DNA from: Cichorium intybus
Lineage: Eukaryota; Streptophyta; Magnoliopsida; Asterales; Asteraceae
Reading direction: 5' to 3'
DNA: 64,000 nucleotides
NCBI GenBank assembly: GCA_023525715.1
Contig: CM042013.1
Location: 78,059,494 to 78,123,493 of the forward strand
The notes beneath the pieces are model-generated. The model saw nothing but the letters and a program-made list of their open reading frames with translations. It was not told the DNA's origin and did not search any database. Positions 23,424 through 35,197 of this stretch are shown one piece after another. The position numbers and the translations under genes are program-made. Position 1 is the first letter of the stretch. Every line of letters begins with the position of its first letter.

Positions 23424-25513
23424 ATGTCGGAAACCAATGACTTTATTGAAGATGAGACGATTAACCTTGAAACCCTAACCGATGATCCAATTCCGGAAAC
23501 AAATGAGAAACAAGCTAAAAAATACAAACCAAGATCCAAAGTTTGGGAAGAATTTGAAAAGTTTACGGACAACGAGGGTGTTCAAAGGTCAAGATGTAAG
23601 CATTGTGGTGGCGGAAAATACAAGTGTGAATCAAAAGGTTATGGTACCGGCAATCTTAACCTTCATTTAACGAAATGCATACCTTACTTGGCTAAACTTA
23701 GTAGTGGCCAAAAACAATTAGCTTTTCAATATGGCGATGAAAACAAATTGACATCTTGGAAATTTGATCAAAAAGCGAATCGGAAGGCTCTAGCTCACAT
23801 GTTAGTAGTTGACGAACTTCCATTTAGTTTTGTTGAAGGTACGGGGTTTAAGTACTACAATAGTGTTTCGCAACCATTGTTCAAAATACCATGTAGAAGT
23901 ACAAGCACAACCGATGTCTACCAATTGTTTCAAGAAGAAAAAGGGAAAATTAGAGATTTTATTAAAAAAAACATTGGTAGGATTTGTTTGACCACCGATA
24001 CATGGACTTCTAGTTAACAATCAAGTTACATGTGTCTCACCGCCCACTTTGTATATAACGAATGGAAATTGAAAAAAAGGTGTTGAGTTTTTGTCCTCAA
24101 GAGAGTCATCGTGGGGTTGATATTGGAATAATGGTTGAGAAATGTTTAATAGAGTAGGGAATATCAAATGTTTTCACAATTTCCGTTGACAACGCAAGTG
24201 CTAATGATGTGGCAATTGAGTTCTTAAAAAAAAGCTTTCAAAATTCCAACAAATTTCTCTTAGATGGTAAATGGATGCACATTAGATGCGTTGCCCACAT
24301 TTTAAACTTAGTGGTGCAAGATGGTATTAAAAAGGTGGATAGGTCGGTTGAGATAATTCGATGGGCGGTTAAGTGGATTAGACAATCACCATCAAGAATT
24401 GATAAATTTTCCAAGTTTGCTAAACTTGTTAATCCCGGTGTAACGAAACATTTGATTAGAGATGTCCCAACAAGATGGAATTGTACATACCGTATGTTGG
24501 AAATTGCCCAAGCTTATGAGAAAACTTTTGAGATATATGATATTGAGGATTTTGATTTTCGAAACGACATTACAAAGGCGGGTTTGTCGATACCTTCATC
24601 GAGCGATTGGCAAAAAGTTAGGCATTTATGTCATTTTTTAAAACCCTTTTGCGATGTTACTTTGAGGGTTTCCGGGACACATTACGTGACATCAAACACA
24701 TGTATTGAAGATATTTATTCCATTCGTACGCTATTGGATGATGCTATTTCTGATGCTAGTCTTTGTGATATTGCATTGACAATGAAAGTAAAGTTTGATA
24801 AGTATTTTGGCGACATAGGAAAAATGAATTTATTGCTCTACTTTGCTTTGATTCTTGACCCGAAGAACAAAGTAAAGTATTTGGTTATACTACTTGAGGA
24901 CCATTATGGAGATAAAGGGGTGGAGGCAAAAAAGAACTATATTATGGATTCTATGTATGAACTATATAATGATTATATTAGAATTCATTCTCCAAATTCT
25001 ACTTCTAGTACCACCGAGTCTACTACTTCATCGTCGATTTTGGGGAAACGCCAAAATTTGGATGCTATGGCACCAAAACCCCCATTGAGAAAAAAATTAA
25101 GGGAAAAGATGAAAACAAACATAGTTGAATCAATTGGTGAGCTAGAAAAGTATTTGCAAGAAAGTGTTGAAGACGTTTCGGAAATGTTTAATATTTTAGA
25201 TTGGTGGAAAGTGAATAGCCCTAGATTTGTAATTCTATCATTAATGGCTAGAGACTTGTTTGCCATTCCCGTCTCAACGGTGGCTTCAGAATCGGTTTCT
25301 AGCACCAGTGGAAGGGTTTTGGATCCGTTCAGGACTTCTTTGACTCCTAAAATTATTGAAAGTTTAATTTGCACCCAAGATTGGCTTCGGGGTAGCATAA
25401 GTGAGAAAACCGACTTTGAAGATGATTGGGAAACAATACAACAAATTGATAAAGGTCGTTGGTTGCCACTAGAATTTTTATTTTTTGTAAATATTATATC
25501 TTATGCTTTTTAA
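23424..25513 (+). pseudogene. hAT transposase (BED finger, RNase H-like core, hATC dimerisation), disrupted
   Basis: Transposase for cut-and-paste transposition. The first part (23424-24017, 197 codons) has an N-terminal BED-type zinc finger near residues 35-85 (KVWEEFEKF, then CKHCGGG, then GNLNLHLTKC) and ends at CLTTDTWTSS followed by TAA. The second part (about 24066-25513) continues with VDNASANDVAIEFLKK, CVAHILNLVVQDG, VPTRWNCTYRML and the C-terminal hATC region (LDWWKVNSPRF, LMARDLFAIPVSTVASES, GRVLDPFRTSLTP, LICTQDWL). Between them are a stop at 24015, a frameshift near 24075-24085 and a stop near 24154. Most catalytic-region motifs are present, so it could have been active not long ago. 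The interval 22650-23423 is AT-rich 5' sequence and 25514-26090 is 3' untranslated sequence. Confidence 0.93.
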
Positions 25514-26089
25514 TACTTACATTATTTGATTTTTCTATAGAATTGAGCCAAGTTGGTACATCTAATTAGAGCTCGGATTGGATACGGATATGAAGGTGAT
25601 ATTGCCAAGGCGGAAGACCGGAAGTGCAAGACGAACGGATACATTTTTAATGTGTTTTGGATCTTGATACATTTTTATTTTGGTTATTTTGTGGACCGTT
25701 GGGTTTTTTAAGTTTAAGACATGTGGTAAAAAAACATTAGTTTGCTTTTTGGTTGTGGTGGTGGATTAAATCCTCTTGTTAGAAATGAACCTTAAAATTC
25801 CGACAATTATAAAAGTTTTAGAAACAATGTTCATACTTTTTATAGTATTTTGTGGAGACATTTACAAAGTAAATCATGACACTTTATACCATTGGATATG
25901 AAAAGGTTCAAAAATTGTTTCATTTGTTCTACAGCGGATAAGGAAAAGAGCAAAACAAAAAAAGAATGAATGTTGGAATAATTAATGCAACGGGTTCCAC
26001 AAGAAAATAAGGAATGATAGAATATTTAATACATATAAATGAATTGTTTTTAGGGATATTAAGAAAACTAGTGACTAGTAGTTTTCGGG

Positions 26090-26245
26090 TATATCCGAAT
26101 ATACCCGACCCGAACTAAAACCCGATTTACCCGAACCCGAATACCCGAATTCCAATACAGATCGGGTATCAGTTATATTTTTTTTAAGAAAAAACCCGAA
26201 CTACCCGACCCGAACTACCCGAAACCCGAAAGTTATACCCGATCA
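26090..26245. repeat. Right subterminal ACCCGA cluster of the hAT element
   Basis: About fourteen ACCCGA / CGGGT motifs within 155 bp, mostly ACCCGAA on the plus strand. Mirrors the left cluster. Confidence 0.8.
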
Positions 26246-26334
26246 ACAGTCTTACCTCTAGCTATGAGGGCAACCCAAATGGACTTTGCTTTTAATACAA
26301 ATTATAAGTCATGGCTTAGACACCTAATCCAACA

Positions 26335-27196
26335 GTCTCCCACTTGGATAAGTCTATGACTTTAATTGTCAATTTATCTTCTGATTAATCAGCAAATTGT
26401 AGCTTCCTAGAAACTACTGCCGAACTCTGACCCAGTCAGTTCTGTCCATAGATAAGTGATCATATGATCCTCCGTCCAACAATATATTTTCAGACTCAAG
26501 GCATGGATTAAGATCAATATCGGTCCGATATTTTGTTTCTCGATTTCTGATTTGCATATGACTTTAAGACTACTAATTGAACACATCAATTTAGTCCTGG
26601 TTGGCCAACACTTTCAGTCAACTTCAAAATAATCGAGAGGCCTACAGATATCTGTTTCCCAATAGGGTCAAGGAACGAATAAGCTTTGACTGATATGATT
26701 TATATCTTTTACCAGTCAAATAACTCACAACAACACGTTTTATAACATCGAGTTACCGATGCGTTTTCGCATTATCAATGAGCAACTGCCTTGCAAATTA
26801 TAACTCATGTGTCTCCGCTTCAAGATCATAAGATGTTATCGTCTCAACATTGCTCGTGATATAATCCATGAAGCAATCTTTTGAGCGTAGGTTTATCCAA
26901 TACTCAAATCTCCATTTTCTAAGTACTCATGAACATTGTAGCAATGTTGTTGCTATGTCTAACTCCTTAGACAATCTACAAACCAATTCATGACAGTCTT
27001 CGTTCATACTTACCCCCAAAAAGTATGAGCGACTGTGGATATTCGAATAATCATATTACTCAGGAAGTAAACATGCAAAATGGAACACAATGATAAACAA
27101 TTGACAAATAGCAGTAAACAATACTCATTAATAAATCTCTATTATTAAATCACCAAAGTCAATTAAATTTATATTGTTACAAGTTTCAAAACCTAT
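26335..27196 (-). other. Element C polypurine tract and non-coding tail
   Basis: Begins GTCTCCCACTTGGATAAG (polypurine tract on the minus strand). The remainder is the family tail shared with A, B and D, with no coding sequence. Confidence 0.75.
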
Positions 27197-28783
27197 CTAA
27201 TTACAAAAACTAATATCATCTCTCAATCCTATGCTCCTAGTATGTTGATTGTGCTTGATCCTACTCAGAGCCTTTGTCAATGGTTCTGCAAGATTATCTT
27301 CAGATGATACCCTCTTTACAAGGAGGTGACCTTCTTCTACCCTATGTCGAATGTAATGGTACTTTCTGTCGATATGTCTGGACTTTCCATGATCTCGTGG
27401 TTCCTTTGTCAAGGCAACCGCTCCTTTGTTATCGCAGAACAATTTCATAGGCTCCTGAATACTCGGGACTACTCCAAGGTCACCGATGAAGTTCTTTAGC
27501 CAAGCCTCTTCCTTAGATGCTTCACTCGCTGCTATGTTCTCTGATTCGCACGTAGAATCAGCCACCATCTCTTGCTTGGAACTCTTCCAAGTAACCGCTC
27601 CCCTATTCAAAAGAAATACCCAGCCTGACTGAGACCGATCGTTGTCTCTATCTGTCTCGAAGCTGGCGTCTGTGTACCCGCAAACTCTTAATGTATCACT
27701 GCCACCAAGGACCAACACCATGTTCTTTGTCCTCCGCAGATACTTGACTATATTCTTAACAAGTATCCAATGCGCTCTACCAGGGTTCCCCTGGTAACGA
27801 CTGACCATGCTTAAAGCAAAGGACACATCGGGACGAGTACATGTCATCGCGTACATGATCGACCCTACCGTTGAAGCGTAAGGTACCCGACTCATCTCAG
27901 CTATTTCCTCATTTGTACTCGGGCTTTGAGTCTTACTCAATTTGGCATTACTTTAGATAGGTAGCTCTCCCTTCTTGGAATTTTCTATACTAAACCTCTT
28001 TAGTACCTTTTCCAAGTATATACACTGACTCAGGCCTATTAACTTCTTCTTTCTATCTCTTAGTATCCTTATCCTGAGAATATAAGCAGCTTCTCCAAGG
28101 TCTTTCATGGCGAAACACTTCCCGAGCCAAGACTTGACATCTTGCAAGGTCGGAACGTCGTTTCCCATGAGCAGTATGTCATCAACATATAGCACCAGAA
28201 AAGTGACTATACTCCCACTAGCCTTGACATATACACAGGACTCATCTTCATTTCTAGAGAAACCAAATTCTTTGACTTTCTCATGGAAGCAAAGATTCCA
28301 GCTGGGAGAAGCTTGTTTCAATCCGTAGATTGATCTTTCAAGCTTACACACTTTATCAGGATGCTTTGTGTCTACAAAACCTTCTGGCTGATTCATGTAA
28401 ACATCCTCAGTCAGTTTCCCGTTAAGGAAAGCGGTTTTGACATCCATCTGCCAAATTTCATAATCATGAAATGCAGCTATGGCAAGCATTACCCTTATTG
28501 ACTTAATCTTGGCTACTGGTGAGAATGTTTCATCATAGTCAACTCCTGGGGTTTGAGTGAAGCCCTTCGTAACCAGTCGAGCCTTAAATGTGTGTACCTT
28601 TCCATCCATGTCGGTCTTCTTCGTGAAGATCCACTTGCACCCGACTGTCTTTCGACCCGATACATTGTCAACCAAGTTCCAAAATTGATTGTCATACATG
28701 GAATTGATCTCGCTGTCCATTGCCTCTTTCCACTTGCCAGACTCGGGGCCTCCCACTGCTTCCTGGTAGTTAGCTGGCTCATC
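27197..28783 (-). pseudogene. Element C reverse transcriptase and RNase H
   Basis: RT (27953-28756) with MYDNQFWNLVDN, GCKWIFTKKTD, KARLVTKGFTQTPG, QMDVKTAFLNGK, LKQASPSWN and LYVDDILLMGND (YVDD codons 28178-28189). One stop at 27950-27952 separates it from RNase H (27197-27940) with YTDASFETDRDN, ADSTCESENIAASEASKEEAWL, LFCDNKGAVALTKEPRDHGKSRHIDRKYHYIRHR (given in part) and the C-terminus DDISFCN. A Leu-to-stop change near 28786 cuts the link to integrase. Active-site Asp pair retained. Confidence 0.94.
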
Positions 28784-30216
28784 TCAATTTGTCAGTGTCC
28801 TATCACTGACAAACGTGTCACCATGCATAGTTATATGGAAGCCATAAAACTCGGGTGGCATGCTAACTCTACCGGAGCGCCTAAGAGGTAACGAAATGTC
28901 TATCGGACCAACAGGAACCTCTTCCTCTTGTTGGTTGCTAGTTTCTCCTAAGGTTGTATCATATGATGACTCTTGAATCTCTTCAAGGTCAATGGTACTC
29001 CCACTGTCCTTTTTGGATATGAGCTCTCTCTCCAGAAAGACTCCTCGTCTAGCTACAAAGACCACGTCCTCGCTTGGTCTGTAGAACAAGTATCCAAAAG
29101 ACTGTTTCGGGTATCTGATGAATATACACCTCTCACTTCTTTTTGCGAGCTTGTCTTGAGTCTCTCGTCTCACAAAAGCCTCACAACCCCAGACCTTGAT
29201 ATGTGCTAACGAGGGAACTTTCCCCGTACACATCTCATGAGATGTTTTGGAAACCTTCTTAGTTGGGACAAGATTGAGGATGTGGGCGGCAGTCTCTAAG
29301 GCAAACCCCCAGAAGTGGATGGGAATAGAAGCTCGACTCATCATGGAACGACCATGTCTAACAGGGTTCGGTTACGCCTCTCAGCAACACCGTTGAAGTG
29401 TGGTGTTCTAGGAGGTGATATCTGCGAAACTATTCCACATTCCTTAAGATAGTCAAGGAACTCGATACTAAGATACTCACCGCCTCTGTCAGATCTAAGC
29501 ATCTTTATCTTCTTGCCTAATTGATTCTCAACTTCATTTTTAAACTCTTTGAACTTTTCAAAGGTATCTGACTTATGCTTGATTAAGTAGATATACACAT
29601 ATCTACTATAATCGTCCGTAAAGGTCGCATAGAACCGAGTGCCATCCTTTGTGGTTGATCTGAAGGGTCTACACACATCTGTGTGTATGATATCCAACAG
29701 ACCTTCACCTCTTTCAAAAGACCATTTGAATGGTGATTTTGTCATCTTGCCCAACAAACAAGATTCGCATACATCATCCGACTTTAGGTCGAATGATTCC
29801 AACACTCCATCCTTTATGAGTTGGGCGATGCGTTTCTTGTTGATGTGCCCAAGACGACAGTGCCACAAGCACGCCTTTTCTACACCATTAGAAGAATCAA
29901 TATGTAATACACTATTTCCTATATTGTCAACACAATTCACTGTTTCATACACACCATCACAAGGTAAAGCTTCAAAAGTAAATACACCATTCTTAAAGAC
30001 AGAAATTGAACCATTGGAATTATCAAAAGAATAATGAAACCCTTGTCTAAACAATGCATGAAATGAAACTATGTTTCTTGCCATATCTGGCGAATAACAA
30101 CAATTTAGTAAATCTAAACTAACACCATTACTAAGCACTAATCTATAGACACCTATCTTGGTAACAGGTGACGATCGCCTATTGCCCATGATCATGTTCA
30201 ATCTACCGTGCTCCAC
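28784..30216 (-). pseudogene. Element C integrase
   Basis: 29341-30216: end of protease, then the GAG-pre-integrase finger (LWHCRLGHINKKRIAQL, VCESCLLGKMTKSPF), then core HTDVCRPF (first Asp), LRSDRGGEYLSIEF (second Asp), and NGVAERRNRTLLDM (Glu). A frameshift at about 29345 moves to 28784-29344 (MMSRASIPIHFWGFALETAAHILN, WGCEAFVRRETQDKL, ARRGVFLERELIS, LRRSGRVSMPPEFYGFH). The DDE triad is intact. Confidence 0.92.
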
Positions 30217-30668
30217 CTCCTACTTTCCTTTAGGCCCTGCAAATCAGAACAGATGTGAAAACCACATTCGGTGTCAAGGACCCAAGAACAGGAAGATGAT
30301 GAGTTTTTAGAGATAGTGTATGTACCTGCTGACGATGGCTTCACTTTGCCATCCTTAATGTCCTGCAAGTACTTTGGGCAACTTCTTTTCCAGTAACCCT
30401 TCTCTTTCCAATAGAAGCAGTCGGCATCTTTGGGATTGGTGACATGAGGAATGCCGAAAGACTTGGATCTCGGGCAATTGCTCGATGAACCGACTTGAAC
30501 TTTTTCCCTCCAATTCTGCTTGGGAGGGCCCTTCCTTTTCTTTCCTTTGCCATGGCCAATTGCCAAGACGGGAGTGCTCAGTGAAGGTACACTTTTACCC
30601 TTCATCCCGTCCTCTGCACTCTGCAGCATGTTATGCAACTCAGCCAAAGAGGTCTGAGTGTTGTTCAA
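30198..30668 (-). pseudogene. Element C Gag C-terminus, zinc knuckle and protease start
   Basis: Encodes the end of Gag (LAELHNMLQSAEDGMKGK), a basic linker (GKGKKRKGPPKQNW), a zinc knuckle that reads CFYWKEKGYWKRSC (second Cys is Trp and His is Tyr), and a protease site WVLDTECGFH (Gly of DTG is Glu). An in-frame stop (Gln codon to TAG) precedes it near 30690. Knuckle and protease are both expected to be dead. Confidence 0.9.
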
Positions 30669-31738
30669 ATGATACGCCAGTGTGAACTAGTCATAAGAAC
30701 TCGGTAAGGAGTTAAGCACCATGTCAATGGCCAACTCCTCATCGACTTACATACCCAGCTTCTGCAGCCTCTCCACATAACCTTGCATCCTTTGCACATG
30801 AGTGCAGACGGACTCTCCGTCCTTTGGCTTACCGGTCATGAGGGCTCGGGCCACTTCACACTTTTCGACACGTACTCGCTTGCGAAACTTTTTCGCAAGG
30901 TCCTTGTGCATCTTGTAAGGCCAGTAGTCTTCGTCAAATCTTTGCAATTCGGGTGTCATGGTAGCAATCATGATGCATGCCACTTTGGTCGCATCATCAT
31001 AATGTTTTCTATAAGAGGCATATTCCTCGGGAGTAGCGGTTTCGGGATCAATGAGCTCAGTGTCAAGAACATACTCTTTGTTCTCAGACCTCAAAGCCAT
31101 CTTAATGCTCCTCATCCAATCATTATAGTTCGTGCCATCTAATGTCATTTTAGAACATAGTGAAAGGATTGAAGTGACCTTACTGTTATTGGAGTGTTGT
31201 TCAAATGATATGCCAGTGTGAACTAGTCATAAGAACTCGGTAAGGAGTTAAGCACCATGTCAATGGCCAACTCCTCATCGACTTACATACCCAGCTTCTG
31301 CAGCCTCTCCACATAACCTTGCATCCTTTACATATGAGTGCGGACGGACTCTCCGTCCTTTGGCTTGCCGGTCATGAGGGCTCGGGCCACTTCACACTTT
31401 TCGACACGTACTCGCTTGCGAAACTTTTCCACAAGGTCCTTGTGCATCTTGTAAGGCCAGTAGTCTTCGTAAATTCTTTGCAATTCGGGTTTCATGGTAG
31501 CAATCATGATGCAGGCCACTTTGGTCACATCATCATAATGTTTTCTATACGAGGCATATTCCTCGGGAGTAGCGGTTTCGGGATCAACTTCAATGAGCTC
31601 AGTGTCAAGAACATACTCTTTGTTCTCAAACCTCAAAGCCGTCTTAATGTTCCTCATCCAATCATTATAGTTCGTGTCATTTAATGTCACTTTAGAACAT
31701 AGTGAAAGGATTGAAGTGACCTTACTGTTATTGGAGTG
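30661..31738 (-). repeat. Tandem duplication of 536/542 bp inside element C gag
   Basis: Unit 1 is 30661-31196, unit 2 is 31197-31738. Both run from TTGTTCAAATGATA(C/T)GCC to GGAGTG. Unit 2 has six extra bases near 31585 (CAACTTCAATGAG against CAATGAG). A and B have one copy. A short GAGTG sequence sits at the breakpoints. Several substitutions separate the units, so the duplication is not very recent. Confidence 0.92.
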
Positions 31739-31777
31739 GGGTACGGATTGGGAAGCAGAAGCATCAGTAGGAGACAT
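30669..31777 (-). pseudogene. Element C Gag N-part, duplicated
   Basis: Starts at ATG 31777: MSPTDASASQSVPHSN, SLCSKVTLNDTNYNDWM, VACIMIATMKPELQRIYEDYW, ending THM at 31328. After the duplication junction the same Gag core is encoded again (30747-31148), then MQGYVERLQKLGM and a stop near 30746. The product would be a Gag with two partial cores if read through, but stops prevent that. Confidence 0.9.
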
Positions 31778-33002
31778 CTATAAAAGAAGGTAGTTTTTAA
31801 TTAGATATATGAATTCCTTAATATTAACCCATGAATAATAATAAGGCTAGGACCCAACTATAGAATTCACAACTTAGAAGAGGGATGTTGTAATCTAATT
31901 GTAAATTTTATAAAGGTAGGCGAATGACGATTCACCAATTCCATCGCAGAAGATAATCATATTATAGTGAAATTCCTTGATCTTTTGAGATTTATTGAAC
32001 TGTTCAATAGCATGTTTAATCTCGGATATGCTCTACTGTTTGTGACTGGGATGCCAAGGATCACAAACTAGATGTGAATAACCATGCAAATTAGCTTGGT
32101 ACTCTCAAAGTCAATTATCATCTCTAATTGATATGTCGGTAAACCACACACATTCCATCAACAATGATAATATTGAGAAACCCATTGCAACTCTTTAAGA
32201 GCGCCTATTAGTGTGCCGGTAAACCACACACGCTCCACTAACGTCTCATAAAGTGCAATGTGCAATTTCATCAATTAGCATATTTTCATATTTTTCCTAA
32301 AGTAACTAGATTGGGATTTTTTGAAATGTTCTAGTACTTTGATTAATAACATTATACTTTTAATGAGATTAAGTGGTCCTATCAAACCCGTTCGGCTAAC
32401 GAGGAGCGGTGGGTGAGAATGGACACCCATTAGACCGTCATTTTATAGGCAGTCTCCTTATACCCTCCTTATAGATCAGCTTCGTGAATGAGGCCTATTA
32501 CTGATTTGACTAACCAATTTTATCTTATACATATAATATTAACTTTTAATTATAATATATATAAGATTTATTTCAAACCATTAAAATATTTCTGGTTTAT
32601 CTATTTAATTTTTCGAAAAATTAACTATTAATTTTAAAATTAAATTTAAACCTTTAAATGATTTAATTTATTTTTTAATTAAACAATTAATTAAATTAAT
32701 TAAATCCAGATAAGCATCACAAATTAATTAAATTAATTTAATCCTATCTCATACCCCTAAATCTCGAAAATAGCAATTAAGTGGGTTTAAGGTTTCCATT
32801 TATTAAATAATCACAATTACCAAAAATAGAAAACCTTCTAAACCCTAGCATAAGAAATCGCAGATAGAAGGGGGGAGGCTAGGGTTTTGAAAACCCTAGC
32901 CCTAAATTTGGATCAAGCCTCCATTTAGGGTTTTGTTTCAATAAACCCTAAATCTAAGAATTACATTTATAGCAATTCAATTAGAAAACAACCAAATAGC
33001 TC
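31778..33002 (-). other. Element C leader
   Basis: Non-coding. Carries the family hairpin TTTGTGA…TCACAAA (32039-32067) and the twin motifs at 32131 (degenerate, TATGTCGGTAAACCACACA) and 32211 (GTGTGCCGGTAAACCACACA), 80 nt apart. The part next to the primer site has two GGGTTT/AAACCC-rich blocks (32840-32950). Confidence 0.78.
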
Positions 33003-33011
33003 TAATACCAC

Positions 33012-33758
33012 TAAAAGGTTTTCTGCAAATCTATGAACTAAACCCCTACGTTCTCATGCAACCTAAATAGGATCTATGTTTTCTATCATTGAACATATAA
33101 TAAAATCCCTAAAGGCCAACAGAAAAATTCTAAAGAAAATAATAAAGAAAACTAACCTTTAGTTTCAATCATTGAAGCTAGCAGCACAAGTGTCCTGCCT
33201 ATAATGAGATCACACCCAGGGAGCAGGAGGAGAGGGAAAAAATTCCAGAGAGACAGAGTGAAGTTGGCGGAGGTTTTAGGGTTCCTAGGGATCCCTATTT
33301 ATAGCCTCCAGGTGGTGACAATCAAAACCCAAGACAAGCCCAAATGTAGATAAGCCTTTTATCATTTGGACCAAGCCTTTTAGACTCCATTCTAAGGTTT
33401 CGAAATTAATTTCGCCACCTTTATTATAACATGGTCAGTTATCACTAAACTATTGAGTACTTACAAAACCAGTCCATGCACCTTTAATTAATTAAATTAA
33501 TCACTAAACTAATTCCAATTAATTCCAGATTAATTTCTAATTAATTAATATAGTTTCTAATTAATATATTATCACCATAATATATTAATAAACCTTTTAT
33601 TTAATTTTATTGATTTATTAATCATTTAATAAATCAATCTTTCTCTCTCTTAGAATTTCTGCCAAACCTCTAGCTATGAGGGCAACCCAAATGGACTTTA
33701 CTTCTATTAATAAGATAAATACAAATTATAAGTCATGGCTTAGACACCTAATCCAACA
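33012..33758 (-). repeat. 5' LTR of element C
   Basis: Intact 747-bp LTR, from TAAAAGGTTTTCTGC (family TGAAAGG) to CCAACA. TATA-like box (minus TATAAATA) at 33296-33303. The neighbouring primer site (TGGTATTAGA on the minus strand) has decayed from TGGTATCAGA. Confidence 0.93.
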
Positions 33759-35197
33759 TATAGGCAGTTTCTCCAAGGTCTTTCATGGCGAAACACTTAC
33801 CCAGCCAAGATTTCACTTCTTGTAGGGTCGGAATGTCGTTTCCCATGAGCAATATGTCATCGACATATAGCACCAAAAATGACTATACTCCCACTAGCTT
33901 TGGTATATACACAGGACTCATCTTCACTTCTAGAGAAACCAAACTCCTTGACTTTCTCATGGAAGCAGAGATTCCAGCTACGAAAAGCTTGTTTCAATCC
34001 ATAGATTGATTTCTCAAGCTTACACACCCTATTAGGAAACTTTGCGTCTTCAAAACCTTCTGGATGATTCATATAAACATCCTCAGCCAATTTCCCGTTA
34101 AGGAAAGCGGTCTTGACATCCATTTGCCCTATTTCATAGTCATGAAATGCAGCTATGGCAAGCATTATCCTAATGGATTTTATCTTGGCTACTGGTGAGA
34201 AGGTTTCGTTAAAGTCAATCCCAGGGGTTTGAGTAAAACCTTTTGCAACCAGTCGAGCCTTGAAGGTGTGTACCTTTCCATCCATGTCGGTCTTCTTTTT
34301 GAAGATCCATTTGCACCCAACTGTCTTTCGAATTGGTACATTGTCAACCAAATTCCAAACTTGGTTGTCATACATGGACTTGATCTCGCTGTCCATTGCC
34401 TCCTTCAACATATCAGCCTCAGGGCCTGCCATTGCTTCCCTGTAGTTAGCTGGCTCATCCAGATTCACCAGTTTTCTATCACTGACGAACGTGTCACCAT
34501 CTATAGTAATATCGAATCCATAAAACTCAGGTGGTGCGCTAACTTTACCAGAGCGCATGTGAGGTAATGAACTGATTACCGGTTCAACAGGAACTGATTC
34601 CTCTAGTTGAGGGCTAGTGTTATTTATGGTTGCTTCATTTTCAGATTCTTGAATTTCTTGAAGGTAAATGGTACTCCCACTGTCCTCTTTGAATATGAGA
34701 TCTCTCTCTCGAAATACTCCCCTTCGTGCTACAAAGACCATGTCCTCGCTTGGTCTGTAAAACAAATATCCAAAGGATTGCTTTGGGTAACCAATGAAGT
34801 AACATTTCTCACTTCTGGCTTCGAGCTTGTCATGAGTCTCTCGTCTCAAGAAGACTTCATAGCCCCAAACCTTAATATGTGCTAACGAGGGAACTTTCCC
34901 AATCCACATATCGTGAGGTGTTTTGGCAACCTTTTTAGTAGGGATAAAATTGAGGATGTGGGCGGCTGTCTCTAAGGCATACCCCCAAAAGTGAATAGGA
35001 AGAGAAGCCCGACTCATCATGGAATGAACCATGTCTAACAAGGTTCGGTTGCGCCTCTCAGCCACACCATTTAATTGTGGCGTTCTTGTAGGAATCAAAT
35101 GTGAAACTATTCCACATTCTTTAAGATAGTCTACGAACTCGATACTAAGATACTCACCGCCTCTATTGGATCTGAGCATCTTTATCTTCCTCCCCAT
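33759..35197 (-). pseudogene. Element A integrase core and reverse transcriptase N-part
   Basis: A 446-codon open part (33857-35197) covers the second half of the integrase and the start of RT. The integrase motif reads LRSNRGGEYLSIEF, so the second catalytic Asp is Asn; NGVAERRNRTLLDM keeps the Glu. RT motifs: MYDNQVWNLVDN, GCKWIFKKKTD, QMDVKTAFLNGK, LKQAFRSWN. A two-base deletion near 33882 shifts the frame just before YVDD (33856-33867), which is otherwise preserved. At 33763 the gene is cut by element C and continues at 21859. Confidence 0.93.

Larger units (their letters stand above)
22470..26254 (+). mobile_element. hAT-superfamily DNA transposon, 3,785 bp
   Basis: TSD CCTCTAGC at 22462-22469 and 26255-26262, the 8-bp length typical of hAT. 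Imperfect terminal inverted repeats TAGGCCCGTC and TAAGACTGTT (right end reverse-complemented). Both ends carry dense ACCCGA / TCGGGT motifs in mirrored orientation. One broken transposase gene is on the plus strand. It inserted in the 3' LTR of Copia element C, so it is younger than C. Confidence 0.95.
21860..26334 (-). repeat. 3' LTR of element C, interrupted by the hAT element
   Basis: 21860-22469 and 26263-26334 together match the intact LTR at 33012-33758. The junction carries the 8-bp duplication CCTCTAGC. TATA-like box (minus TATAAATA) at 22144-22151. About 130 bp present in the right LTR (around 33475-33545) is partly missing here near 22335. Confidence 0.93.
21860..33758 (-). mobile_element. 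Element C: Ty1/copia retrotransposon carrying a hAT insertion
   Basis: TSD TATAG at 21855-21859 and 33759-33763. About 8.1 kb without the hAT element; ~0.54 kb of that is a tandem duplication in gag. LTRs begin TGAAAGGTTTTCTGC and end CCAACA. Degenerate primer site next to the 5' LTR at about 33003-33010. The polyprotein runs from ATG 31777 to the stop at 27197, with several stops and frameshifts. Same orientation as A, inserted just before the catalytic region of A's RT when read on the plus strand. Confidence 0.95.
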
